DNA of 64,000 nt, from NCBI RefSeq assembly GCF_014205675.1, contig NZ_JACIIX010000013.1:1-64000 (forward strand), read 5' to 3'. Under the pieces are notes generated by a model, which was not told where the DNA came from, ran no database searches, and saw only the letters and a list, made by a program, of their open reading frames with translations. Made by a program: the position numbers and the translations under genes. This document shows positions 1 through 7,733 of the stretch, piece by piece (positions within the stretch are counted from its first letter, which is position 1; each line of letters starts with the position of its first letter). Source of the stretch: Novispirillum itersonii (GTDB taxonomy: Bacteria > Pseudomonadota > Alphaproteobacteria > Rhodospirillales > Rhodospirillaceae).

Positions 1-30
1 CTGTTCCTCTGAAAATCTGCTGCGCTTCAT
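1..30 (-). CDS. IS3-family transposase OrfA, first ten codons only
   Basis: Reading leftwards from base 30 the codons give MKRSRFSEEQ, the start typical of OrfA (helix-turn-helix subunit) of IS3-family elements whose OrfA begins MKRSRFSEEQI. The rest lies outside the window, so whether the transposase is intact cannot be judged. Confidence 0.7.
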   Translation of the reverse strand, partial: MKRSRFSEEQ

Positions 31-94
31 ATCGTCCGTCCTCTCGATGGGCGGACTCTACTTTAAACTGGAGGAGTTTTCTCGAGGCAGGTCA
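1..94 (-). mobile_element. IS3-family insertion sequence, partial (5' terminus of element)
   Basis: The element runs off the left edge of the window, so only its transposase-proximal end is visible. On the minus strand the first ten codons of an IS3-type OrfA are present, followed upstream by about 60 bp of non-coding leader. The terminus is placed at base 94, where the minus strand reads TGACCTGCC; starting in TG is normal for IS3 inverted repeats. Directly beyond base 94 the sequence changes to a fragment of a blue-copper gene, which supports this boundary. The other end and the target duplication are outside the window. Confidence 0.7.
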
Positions 95-223
95 GTGGGA
101 GCATTTGATGCCGTCGACGCCCGGAACCATCTCTTCGCTGATCAGGCCGTCGAGGGTGGCGGCGTTGTGGCCTTTGTGAAGGGCACGCTGTCGCCGGGCT
201 GTGGTGTCACCAGCGCCGGATCA
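95..223 (-). pseudogene. remnant of a pseudoazurin-like blue copper gene
   Basis: This stretch is a shortened copy of the middle of the intact pseudoazurin gene at 1350-1781 (compare about 1488-1672). Shared blocks include GGAGCATTTGATGCCGT, TTCTTCGCTGATC-like sequence, GGCGGCGTTGTG and CGCTGTCGCCGGGCTG. At least three internal deletions of roughly 12-30 bases have removed parts of the copper-site coding region, and there is no start, signal peptide or stop. The IS3 terminus abuts one end. It is best explained as a duplicate copper gene or former neighbour that was cut by the insertion and then decayed. Confidence 0.75.
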
Positions 224-362
224 GCAGCCGGAAAGGCCAACTTCCGGAGGTCTCCCTTTTTAAGAAAGTCGATTTGCCAACAGCCACAACGCTGTTTGCC
301 CTGATTGCGGAAACGGTCGTTTCGTCATACACTTTCTCTGTAATTGTATTACGAGAGTGACC

Positions 363-851
363 ATGGCCCTTCCGGTTCAATCGATCAGGGCTTTGCCGGA
401 ACACCGTGACATCCTGCAAAGCGTCGCCAATCTGCTGCGTCAGGGGCGGGAAGGAGAGGTGCGTCAGTTGCTGAAAGACGCGCAGGTCCCACCGGTTGGC
501 CCCTTCCGGAGCGAGGGCGCGGCGCTTGCCTTCCTCCGGGATCGGCTGGTTGCGGCCTTGCGCCCTAAAATGGTCTGGCTGTTTGGCAGCCGGGCGCGGG
601 GGGATGGCAACCCTGAGAGTGATTTTGATCTTCTGGTGGTGCTGCCGGATGGGTTGGAGGCTCAGGCGTACAGCCATCGGGCTGTTGCGGCCCCCTTGGT
701 CGCCTGTGGCCTGCCGTTTGATGTGGTGCCATGCTCCTGGGGTGATTTTCAGACCGATCGGGCTGTGGAAGGGAGTCTGGTAAACCGGGCCACCACCGAA
801 GGACGCATGCTGTATGCCGACCGCTCTGTACGCCGGGGGGAGATGGCATGA
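363..851 (+). CDS. MNT-type nucleotidyltransferase (likely antitoxin of an MNT/HEPN pair)
   Basis: The 162-aa product carries the minimal nucleotidyltransferase signature GSRARGD followed by SDFDLLV, giving the glycine-serine motif and paired metal-binding aspartates of polymerase-beta-like enzymes. About 65 residues of helical sequence precede the domain, longer than the smallest MNT antitoxins. In studied MNT/HEPN modules the MNT protein adds AMP to the HEPN partner and neutralises it; that role is inferred here. ATG at 363 is preferred; a GTG at 357 is in frame. The stop overlaps the HEPN start (ATGA at 848), so the two are translationally coupled. The pair lies next to an IS end, in keeping with mobility. 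Confidence 0.8.
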   Translation: MALPVQSIRALPEHRDILQSVANLLRQGREGEVRQLLKDAQVPPVGPFRSEGAALAFLRDRLVAALRPKMVWLFGSRARGDGNPESDFDLLVVLPDGLEAQAYSHRAVAAPLVACGLPFDVVPCSWGDFQTDRAVEGSLVNRATTEGRMLYADRSVRRGEMA

Positions 852-1243
852 AGGCCGCTGTTGCCAGCTACCTTGCCCTTGCCAAGGAGGATCTGACCGT
901 CGCGAAGACGTTAATGACGGATCATCCCCGGCACGCCGCCTTCAACATTGAACAGGCCGCTGAAAAGCTTCTGAAAGCGGTCCTGACGGTGGAGGGGATC
1001 CGCTTTCCCACCAGTCATCATCAGCTTGGGGCGCTTGCTGCCCTGTTGCCAGCGGATCACCTGTGGCGTGCTGACCTGATGGGGTTTGACGGGTTTACAT
1101 CCTACGCCACGGCTTTACGGTATCCCCGGCCCGGCGGCGGAATGCCGATGGATCCTGACGATGCCGAAATCCGCGCCGGGTGGCAGGAGGTCTCGTCCTT
1201 AGTTGATGAGATTGAGGACTGGTGCCGGGAGGGGCCTGAATAA
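848..1243 (+). CDS. HEPN-domain protein (partner of the MNT nucleotidyltransferase)
   Basis: The 131-aa all-helical protein matches the HEPN family (PF05168-like): an N-terminal helix with ALAKEDLTVAKTL, a central AAFNIEQAAEKLLKAVL helix, HHQLGALAALLP, and a C-terminal segment with RYPRP. HEPN partners of MNT proteins are often RNases. The usual ribonuclease motif (Arg, 4-6 residues, His) near the C-terminus is not apparent, so RNase activity is uncertain. The start overlaps the upstream stop by 4 nt, so the two products are probably made in fixed ratio. A double-hairpin repeat follows the stop by about 45 nt and may end the transcript. Confidence 0.75.
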   Translation: MKAAVASYLALAKEDLTVAKTLMTDHPRHAAFNIEQAAEKLLKAVLTVEGIRFPTSHHQLGALAALLPADHLWRADLMGFDGFTSYATALRYPRPGGGMPMDPDDAEIRAGWQEVSSLVDEIEDWCREGPE

Positions 1244-1286
1244 GGCTCATAGGTCTGGGGACTTTCGCCCCCACCCCCCTCAGGTC

Positions 1287-1328
1287 AAGGAGCCCAAGGC
1301 TCCTTGCGGGTGCAGGGCAGCGCCCTGC
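1287..1328. repeat. double-hairpin intergenic repeat (copy 1)
   Basis: Two adjacent perfect inverted repeats: AAGGAGCC/GGCTCCTT with a 3-nt loop (1287-1305) and GCAGGGC/GCCCTGC with a 3-nt loop (1312-1328). The same layout with nearly the same first hairpin and the flanking GGTCAAGGAGCC...GGCTCCTTGCGG recurs at 58282-58322. Both lie downstream of genes. It could serve as a transcription stop or be a dispersed REP-like element. Confidence 0.6.
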
Positions 1329-1349
1329 GCTCCCTCCCCTATCGCACCC

Positions 1350-1781
1350 CTACCGTCCCGCCTGCTCCAGCAGCGGCAGCAGCCTTTCCTTGGCGCGGGC
1401 GGGGATGTCCGGCGGCAGGGCGGCGTCCGGCACCGCAGCCGGGGGGCCGACGCGGACCACCATCACCATGCCCATGGCGTAATGCGGGGAGCATTTGATG
1501 CCGTAGACGCCCGGCACGGAGAACGGCACGGTGATTTCTTCGCTGATCGGGCCTTTGAACGGGGTTGCGCCGGGCGGGATCAGGCCATCAATCGTCGCGG
1601 CGTTGTGACTTTTGTGGGTTGGCACGAAGCGCACGCTGTCGCCGGGCTGGAGCGTCACCAGCGCCGGGTCAAACACCATCGCGCCGCTGTCGCTGCGGTT
1701 CAGCAGTTTCACCTCCACGGTTTCGGCCTGCGCGGCGGTACAGAAGAGCGCAAGGACACCACACAGGGCGGTTCTCAGCAT
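1350..1781 (-). CDS. pseudoazurin (type I blue copper protein)
   Basis: The 143-aa precursor starts with a signal peptide cut after AAQA (about residue 19), so it works in the periplasm as a small electron carrier. The copper ligands have exact pseudoazurin spacing: His59, Cys97, His100 and Met105 (38, 3 and 5 residues apart). Pseudoazurins usually donate electrons to nitrite or nitrous oxide reductases or peroxidases; none is encoded here. ATG at 1781 is chosen for its signal peptide and AAAAGGAG ribosome site 9 nt upstream. The start overlaps the end of the ABC ATPase gene by 7 nt, so it is the last cistron of a cobalamin-riboswitch operon, an unusual context. The C-terminal tail of about 30 residues after VGPP is longer than usual. 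Confidence 0.88.
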   Translation of the reverse strand: MLRTALCGVLALFCTAAQAETVEVKLLNRSDSGAMVFDPALVTLQPGDSVRFVPTHKSHNAATIDGLIPPGATPFKGPISEEITVPFSVPGVYGIKCSPHYAMGMVMVVRVGPPAAVPDAALPPDIPARAKERLLPLLEQAGR

Positions 1782-2581
1782 CGGGCAAGCTCCTTTTGGG
1801 CGGCGGCAAGCATTGGCGGGCGGCGCGGCACGCGGTAACGGATGTGGCACAGGCCGTCGGCGTCGGTCTCAACCACCGCATCGACGGCGAAGACGCGGCG
1901 CAGGCGGTCGGGGGTCAGGATTTCGGCCGGGGGGCCGAAGGCATCCAGCCGCCCGTGGTGCAGCACGGCGATGCGGTCGCAGAACAGCGCGGCGTGGTTC
2001 AGGTCATGCAGGGCCGCCACCACGGTCAGGCCCTGTTGCCGCACCAGATCCAGCAGGCCGAGCTGGTGGGCGATATCCAGATGGTTGGTCGGCTCGTCGA
2101 GCAGCAGCAGTTCCGGCTGCTGGGCCAGCGCCCGGGCGATGTGGGCCCGCTGGCGTTCGCCGCCGGAGAGGCCGGACCAGTCGCGATCAGCCAGATCCAG
2201 CAGATCCACCGCCGCCAGGGCCTGATCGACACAGGCGGTGTCCTGCGGGCTCCACGGGGTGAAGGCGCCAAGGTGCGGGGTGCGGCCCAGTCCGGCGACG
2301 TGGCGGACCGTCACCCGCTCCTGCGTCTGGGCCTGCTGTTCCACCAGCGCCAGCCGCTGCGCCAGCAGGCGGCGGGGGATGGCGGGCAACGGTGTCCCAT
2401 CCAGCCGCACCGTGCCGTGGTCCGGGCGGCGCAACCCGGCCAGCAGCGCCAGCAGGCTGGATTTCCCCGATCCGTTGGGGCCGATCAGGCCGACGAACTC
2501 CCCGGCCTGCACCGTCAATGATATATCCTGTAGGATGGCCCGGTCCCGCAGGCCCCAGCCAAGGTGCTCAGCGGTCAGCAT
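1775..2581 (-). CDS. ABC transporter ATPase, corrinoid/iron-chelate uptake type (BtuD-like)
   Basis: The 268-aa cytoplasmic ATPase has Walker A GPNGSGKS (residues 34-41), the ABC signature LSGGERQR, Walker B LLLLDEP and the switch histidine in ALHDLNHA. The length and the D-L-N-H-A stretch are typical of FecE/BtuD ATPases, which power periplasmic-binding-protein-dependent uptake of B12 and siderophores. ATG at 2581 overlaps the permease stop (ATGA). A longer in-frame reading upstream is only a shadow of the permease gene. The substrate is inferred from the cobalamin riboswitch ahead of the operon. Confidence 0.88.
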   Translation of the reverse strand: MLTAEHLGWGLRDRAILQDISLTVQAGEFVGLIGPNGSGKSSLLALLAGLRRPDHGTVRLDGTPLPAIPRRLLAQRLALVEQQAQTQERVTVRHVAGLGRTPHLGAFTPWSPQDTACVDQALAAVDLLDLADRDWSGLSGGERQRAHIARALAQQPELLLLDEPTNHLDIAHQLGLLDLVRQQGLTVVAALHDLNHAALFCDRIAVLHHGRLDAFGPPAEILTPDRLRRVFAVDAVVETDADGLCHIRYRVPRRPPMLAAAQKELARC

Positions 2582-3594
2582 CAGGCGGTCCTCCCCCGGA
2601 TCAGCAGCAGGGCAAACACCGGTGCCCCGACCAGCGCGGTGACCACACCAATCGGCACCACCTGCCCGGTGATCAGCGCCCGCGACACCACATCGGCGAT
2701 AATCAGAAACACCGCCCCGCACAGGGCCGACAGCGGCAGCAGCCGCCCGTGACTGACCCCGGCGACAAGGCGCACGGCGTGGGGCACCACCAGCCCGACA
2801 AAGCCGATGGAACCGACCATGGATACCATCACCGCCGTCATCACCGCTGACGCCCCGATCAGGGTGACCCACACCCGCCGCACGGAAACGCCCAGCGCGG
2901 CGGCGGAACTGCTGCCGAACAGAAAGGCATCCAGCACCCGCACATGCCACAGGCACAGCGCCATGCCCACCAGCAGCACCGGCAGGGCCAGCCCGACATC
3001 GGGCCAGCGCACCCCGGAGAGATTGCCGAGCAGCCAGAACAGGATGCCGCGCGCCTGCTCGGCATTGGCGGAGCGGGCGACGACGAAGGAGGTGATGGCG
3101 TTGAACAGCTGCGATCCCGCCACCCCGGCCAGCACCACCATCACCGGGCTGCGCCCGGCTTTCAGGGCCAGCAGAATGACGAAGCCGAAGGCCAGCAGCG
3201 CCCCGGCCAGCGCCCCGGCGGACATGCTGACCACCCCGCCGCCCAGCCCCAGCAGCGCCACCGCCACCGCCCCGGTGGAGGCCCCGGCGGAGATCCCCAT
3301 CACATAGGGGTCAGCCAGCGGATTGCGCAGCAGCGATTGCAGCACCACGCCGGAAACCGCCAGCCCGGCCCCGCAGCAGGCGGCCATCAGGGTGCGGGAG
3401 AGGCGGTAACTCCAGATCACCCCTTCATCAATCGGGTCAATCGGGTAACCCGCAACCCACAGACGGTTGGCCACCGCCTTCAGCACCACATCGGGCGGAA
3501 TGGCGGTTTCCCCCACCCCGGCCCCGATGGCGAGGGCGGCCAGCAGCACCAGCCCCCCCGCCAGCAGCGCCAGAGAAAACCGGAGGCGGATCAT
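2581..3594 (-). CDS. ABC transporter permease, FecCD/BtuC family
   Basis: The 337-aa inner-membrane protein is a FecCD-type permease. It has about ten hydrophobic segments, the motif NPLADPYVMGISAGAS in the first third, a GSSSAAALGVSV stretch corresponding to the ATPase-contact region, and the C-terminal PHAVRLVAG(V)SH...LPLSALCGAVFL block. It forms the pore for the substrate delivered by the binding protein. Start and stop overlap the neighbours by 4 nt each, so the three transport genes are coupled. The family covers ferric siderophores, haem and corrinoids; the riboswitch favours corrinoids. Confidence 0.9.
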   Translation of the reverse strand: MIRLRFSLALLAGGLVLLAALAIGAGVGETAIPPDVVLKAVANRLWVAGYPIDPIDEGVIWSYRLSRTLMAACCGAGLAVSGVVLQSLLRNPLADPYVMGISAGASTGAVAVALLGLGGGVVSMSAGALAGALLAFGFVILLALKAGRSPVMVVLAGVAGSQLFNAITSFVVARSANAEQARGILFWLLGNLSGVRWPDVGLALPVLLVGMALCLWHVRVLDAFLFGSSSAAALGVSVRRVWVTLIGASAVMTAVMVSMVGSIGFVGLVVPHAVRLVAGVSHGRLLPLSALCGAVFLIIADVVSRALITGQVVPIGVVTALVGAPVFALLLIRGRTA

Positions 3595-4622
3595 CAGCGG
3601 GCCAGACCGGCGGCGGCGATGGCGTTGGCCAGCGCCTCGATACCGTCAAGGCTGCGCACGGTGGGGTTCATCGCCTGCGCGTCCAGCTCAAACACCCGGC
3701 CTTCCTTGACGGCGGGCATCAGCTTCGTCACCGGGTCACTGCTCAGGAAGGCACGCTTGACGGCAATGTCATCGGCCTTGAAGCGGCGGCGGTCCATTTT
3801 TCCGGCGACGATCAGGGTCGGGTTGGCCTTGGCGATGGTTTCCCAGCCGACGGTCGGCCATTCCTCGTCGCTTTCCACCACATTGCGGATGCCCAGCGCC
3901 TGCATGATGTAGCCCGGTGCGCCCTTGCGGCCCGCCACATAGGGGTCAAGGTCCAGCTCGGCGCTGGAGAACCAGAACACGGCGGAGAGAGTTCCTTTGG
4001 CCCCCGTCACCTTGGCGCGGGCTGCGGCTTCGCGGGCCTTCAGGGCCTCCACCAGCGCGGTCCCCCGGTCCGGCACGTTGAAGATCTGCGCCAGTTCGCG
4101 GATTTCCTGATAGACCAGATCCATGGTGAAGGCGTCGTTGCGCACGCCGTCACCGCCGCCGCTGTTGTCCTTCCCCACGCAGTCGGCGGGAGAGGTATAG
4201 ACCGGAATCCCCAGCGTCTCGAACTGTTCCGGGCGGGCGACAATGCCTTCCGGGCCGATGTGCCACTGGAACTGTACCGCCACCATCTCCGGCTTTTTGG
4301 CAACCACGGTCTCAAAGCCCGGATCATTGTCGGCCAGACGCGGCACCTTGGCGTTGACCTCCTCGTACCCCTTCATCACCGGGGCGAACCACACCGAGGT
4401 GCCCTTCACCCGGTCGCCAAGGCCGAGCATGTAAAGGATTTCCGTGCTGTTCTGGCCGACGGTGACGGCGCTGGCGGGTTCCTTGCGGAAGGTGATGTCG
4501 CGCCCGCAGTTTTTCAGGGTCAGCGGATAGGTGGTCTGGGCCGCGGTGGCGGCGGCAGAAAACGCACCGCACAGGACAGCGGCGGCGCAGGCGGCTTTGA
4601 AGCCGGTGTTGAAAGACAGCAT
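3594..4622 (-). CDS. periplasmic substrate-binding protein of corrinoid-type ABC transporter (BtuF-like)
   Basis: The 342-aa protein has a cleavable signal peptide (about residues 1-28, ending ATAAQ) and a class III binding-protein fold, with YPLTLKNCGRDITF at the start and QNSTEILYMLGLGDRV in the first lobe. NCG after the first strand is also seen in binding proteins of several metal-chelate and F420-precursor transporters, so substrate cannot be set from the protein alone. It is the first gene after a cobalamin riboswitch, which argues for corrinoid or cobalt-linked uptake. ATG at 4622 places the signal peptide correctly; longer in-frame starts read into the untranslated leader. Confidence 0.82.
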   Translation of the reverse strand: MLSFNTGFKAACAAAVLCGAFSAAATAAQTTYPLTLKNCGRDITFRKEPASAVTVGQNSTEILYMLGLGDRVKGTSVWFAPVMKGYEEVNAKVPRLADNDPGFETVVAKKPEMVAVQFQWHIGPEGIVARPEQFETLGIPVYTSPADCVGKDNSGGGDGVRNDAFTMDLVYQEIRELAQIFNVPDRGTALVEALKAREAAARAKVTGAKGTLSAVFWFSSAELDLDPYVAGRKGAPGYIMQALGIRNVVESDEEWPTVGWETIAKANPTLIVAGKMDRRRFKADDIAVKRAFLSSDPVTKLMPAVKEGRVFELDAQAMNPTVRSLDGIEALANAIAAAGLAR

Positions 4623-4842
4623 GATCAGGCCCCGACAGAGCGACGGACCGGCACACAGGCGCGGTCTCCGGCAGACGATGGCCACGGGGGAAAGGGACGC
4701 AGGACAGACGGCCCCCTGTCCGACCGGTTTCACGCCCCGGATCAGGGGCTGGCGGCGCAGGGTCTCCGACGGTTCCAGTCTCCGGGCTTCCCCGCCCGTG
4801 ACGATGGATCCCCCGCCCGAGGAACACCCCGGACAGGCTGGC

Positions 4843-5046
4843 GGCAGGTCTCCTGGCTTACGGCACCGGCCATTCCCCGGCCTTCCCATGGTCCCCGCCG
4901 GACCGGCGGAGCCACAGTGGCCTGCCGGATCAGAGGGATCCGGCGATGGGGAACGGCATCCGTACCGCTGGGTACGGGCCGCTTACAGTTGCGGGGGCAG
5001 CCACGGTTTTGGCCCCGTCGAGGGTCATCCGCACCGTGTTCCCTTT
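4843..5046 (-). promoter_or_regulatory. cobalamin (AdoCbl) riboswitch
   Basis: Read on the minus strand the region shows the hallmarks of a B12 element in order: a GGTG-containing P3 region, the conserved GCTGCCCCCGCAACTGTAA block, GCCACTG, a GGGAAGG-type segment, and the closing GCCGTAAGCCAGGAGACCTGCC-like block near 4843. The next gene is the binding protein at 4622, leaving about 220 nt of leader for the expression platform. Such elements shut off uptake genes when adenosylcobalamin is plentiful. The whole minus-strand operon, including pseudoazurin, would then be under B12 control. Confidence 0.93.
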
Positions 5047-5126
5047 TAATCCCCAGCACCTCATGGCCGGGGAACCGTCGGCGGACAGTTATCGCCAGTT
5101 GCGAACGGGTGTCAAGGCCGTTCCCG

Positions 5127-6347
5127 TCACAGCGGAAAACCCGGAACCTGCGGGCGCTTGCCGTAGCGGCGCTCCGCCATCTCCACAATCGCCTGCCGCA
5201 GCGGCACATGCTGGCGCAGCATCGACAGGAAGGGGTCGCGGTCCAGATACAGCACCCGGCATTCCGACACCGTCATCACGTCGCTGCCGTGCGGCTCATC
5301 AAACAGCAGGGCGCGTTCACCGAAGAAATCGCCCGGCCCAAAGGTCAGGCGGGTGCCGTCGCGCAGCGAGATCAGCACCTCCCCCTCGATCAGGAAGTAC
5401 ACGCGGTGAATCGGGTCACCGTGGTGGAAAATCAGATGCTTGGCCGGCAGCACCTGCGCCTGAAGGGTGGCGGCAATATCGGCCAGCTGCACCGCATCCA
5501 GCCGGTGGAAGAACGGCACCTTGGCGACCAGACGGCACGACACCACAAAGTCGCGCTTGCGGATCTCCGTCATGAATGAGGAGGCGATGATACCGGCGGG
5601 CACGGCGCAGACGATGATGCCGAGCAGCGTGGTCATCCCGGCAAAGATCCGCCCCAGCAGCGTCACCGGCACCACATCGCCGTAGCCGGTGGTGGTCAGG
5701 GTGATGATCGCCCACCACATCGCCTTGGGGATGGAGCCGAAGTTCTGCGGCTGCACCGGGCCTTCGATCAGGTGCATGATGCCCGCCACCAGCACCAGCG
5801 CCAGCACGATGATCAGCAGGGAGGCGACCAGCGCCCGCCGCTCCGCCTCAATCGCCGCCAGCACCGAGGAAATCCCCGGCGAATAGCGCGCCATCTTCAG
5901 CAGCCGCAACAGCCGCAGGATCAGCAGCACCCGGGCATCCATGCTGGTCAGCAGGCCGATGTAGCTGGGCAGGATCGCCACCAGATCAACCAGCCCCATC
6001 GGGGTGGTGGCATACTTCAGCCGGGCCTTCCAGCGGACGATGCGCATCAGCGGCGGATCATCGACACAGACCCACAGCCGCAACAGGTATTCCAGCGTGA
6101 TGATCAGGGTGGTGACCCAGTCCAGCGCCAGCAGCAGCTCCTCATGCTCCCACGGGATTGACTCTTCCGTCACCCACACCACGGAAATGACGTTGATCAG
6201 CACCACGGCAATCAGACCGTAATCCAGCCACGTCTTGGCCGGGGTCAGGACCGCCCGGTCCATCAGCAGGTCGTGCAGGCGCATCCGCAGGCGGATCATC
6301 CGCCCCGCATGCGGCGGGGTCGGGTGGGGTGAGACGGCAGTGGTCAT
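5127..6347 (-). CDS. six-TM potassium channel with C-terminal cyclic-nucleotide-binding-like domain
   Basis: The 406-aa membrane protein has six hydrophobic segments, an S4-like helix with regularly spaced Arg/Lys (LILRLLRLLKMARYS) and the K+ selectivity filter TTTGYGD. A cytosolic cNMP-binding fold follows (LAD...FHHGDP...YFLIEGEV...FGPGDFFGERALLF). In cAMP-binding members the phosphate-binding cassette normally continues with Arg-(Thr/Ser)-Ala; here it reads DEPHGSDVMTV, so the Arg that grips the cyclic phosphate is missing and ligand gating is doubtful. Starts at 6347 and 6299 are both possible and neither has a strong ribosome site. A much longer in-frame upstream reading runs antisense through bioF and is not real. 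Confidence 0.85.
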   Translation of the reverse strand: MTTAVSPHPTPPHAGRMIRLRMRLHDLLMDRAVLTPAKTWLDYGLIAVVLINVISVVWVTEESIPWEHEELLLALDWVTTLIITLEYLLRLWVCVDDPPLMRIVRWKARLKYATTPMGLVDLVAILPSYIGLLTSMDARVLLILRLLRLLKMARYSPGISSVLAAIEAERRALVASLLIIVLALVLVAGIMHLIEGPVQPQNFGSIPKAMWWAIITLTTTGYGDVVPVTLLGRIFAGMTTLLGIIVCAVPAGIIASSFMTEIRKRDFVVSCRLVAKVPFFHRLDAVQLADIAATLQAQVLPAKHLIFHHGDPIHRVYFLIEGEVLISLRDGTRLTFGPGDFFGERALLFDEPHGSDVMTVSECRVLYLDRDPFLSMLRQHVPLRQAIVEMAERRYGKRPQVPGFPL

Positions 6348-6533
6348 CCGGCGGGGGGATCCAGACTGATGGGGGGACACAGGACTGCCCCTTTGAATAC
6401 AGGCAGCAGGCAGGCGGCGGCAAGGGGCTGCTCGCCTTAAATCCTGCGCATCCATGTGCCCGTGCATCCTGCCCTTCCCGCCGCAGCCGGATTTGCTATA
6501 ACTCCGGCTGCGTTTTGCTGAAAAGGGCCAGCC

Positions 6534-7733
6534 ATGGACCGTTCCTTCCGCCTGCAGATTGCCGCGCGGCTTGCCGATCTGGAGGCCGCCAGCCGCCGCC
6601 GCAGCCTGACCGTCACCGCGCCGGACGGCGGCGGAGTCCGCCGGGTGACGCGGAACGGCCAGCCGCTGATCAATTTTTCCAGCAATGACTATCTCGGGCT
6701 GGCCCATCATCCGGCTCTGGCCGCCGCCGCCGCCCGCGCCGCCGCCGACCACGGCACCGGGGCCACCGCCTCCCGCCTTGTCAGCGGCACCCTGCCCCTG
6801 CACGACGCGCTGGAAAGCCGTCTGGCCGCCCTGAAAGGCAGCGGTGCCGCGCTGGTGATGGCCGGGGGCTTCGCCACCAACGCCAGCGTTCTGGCCGCCC
6901 TGCTGGATGCCGACATCGCCGGAAAGGCACCGCTGGTGTTCATGGACCGGCTGGCCCATGCCTCGATGCACGACGGGGTGATCGGGGCCGGGGTCCGGCA
7001 GATACGGTACCATCACAACGATCTGGCGCATCTGGAAACCCTGCTGAGCCGCCACGCCGACGCCCCCGGCCCGCGCCTGATCGTCACCGAAAGCGTGTTC
7101 AGCATGGATGGCGACCGCGCCGACCTGCCCGGCCTGTGCGCTCTGGCTGAAAAATACGGGGCGGAACTGTATGTGGATGAGGCCCATGCCACCGGCGTGC
7201 TGGGGCCGCAGGGGGCCGGGCTGTGCGCCGACCCGGCGGTGAAGGGACGGGTCGGGATGGTGATGGGCACCTTCGGCAAGGCCCTTGGCGGCTACGGGGC
7301 CTTTGTCGCCTGCGATGCGCTGCTGCGCGACTGGCTGGTGACCAAGGCCCGCGGCTTTATCTACGCCACCGCCCTGCCGCCGCCGGTGCTGGGGGCGGTG
7401 CTGGCGGCGCTGGACCTGATCCCGCAGATGGAGGCGGCCCGGCAGCGGCTGACCGCCCATGCCGACACCGTGCGCGGGGTTCTGCACGGTCTGGGGATCG
7501 ACACCCTGACCTCCGATACCCAGATTATCCCCGCCGTGATCGGGGCGGAGGCTGACACGCTGGCCGCCGCCCGTTTCATGGAGCAGCGGGGCCTGCTGAC
7601 GGTGGCGATCCGCCCGCCGACGGTGCCCCCCGGCAGTGGCCGCCTGCGGCTGGCCCTGTCCGCCGCCCACACACCGGAGGATATTGCCGCCTTGACCGAC
7701 GCCTTCACCGCTTTTGCCCGGGCCGGAGCATGA
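6534..7733 (+). CDS. bioF: 8-amino-7-oxononanoate synthase
   Basis: The 399-aa PLP enzyme condenses pimeloyl-ACP (or -CoA) with alanine to give 8-amino-7-oxononanoate, the first step of biotin ring assembly. Family marks: NFSSNDYLGLA, HGTGATASRLVSGT, DEAHATG(V)LG and the PLP-binding lysine in GTFGKALGG; length is as expected. It opens a four-gene biotin operon: its stop overlaps the next start (ATGA at 7730). bioA and bioB are not in the window and must lie elsewhere. Confidence 0.95.
   Translation: MDRSFRLQIAARLADLEAASRRRSLTVTAPDGGGVRRVTRNGQPLINFSSNDYLGLAHHPALAAAAARAAADHGTGATASRLVSGTLPLHDALESRLAALKGSGAALVMAGGFATNASVLAALLDADIAGKAPLVFMDRLAHASMHDGVIGAGVRQIRYHHNDLAHLETLLSRHADAPGPRLIVTESVFSMDGDRADLPGLCALAEKYGAELYVDEAHATGVLGPQGAGLCADPAVKGRVGMVMGTFGKALGGYGAFVACDALLRDWLVTKARGFIYATALPPPVLGAVLAALDLIPQMEAARQRLTAHADTVRGVLHGLGIDTLTSDTQIIPAVIGAEADTLAAARFMEQRGLLTVAIRPPTVPPGSGRLRLALSAAHTPEDIAALTDAFTAFARAGA

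Noticed and set aside
5127-7670. 847-aa minus-strand frame covering the channel and bioF
   Set aside because: Only the last 406 residues resemble a protein family; the rest is antisense to bioF.
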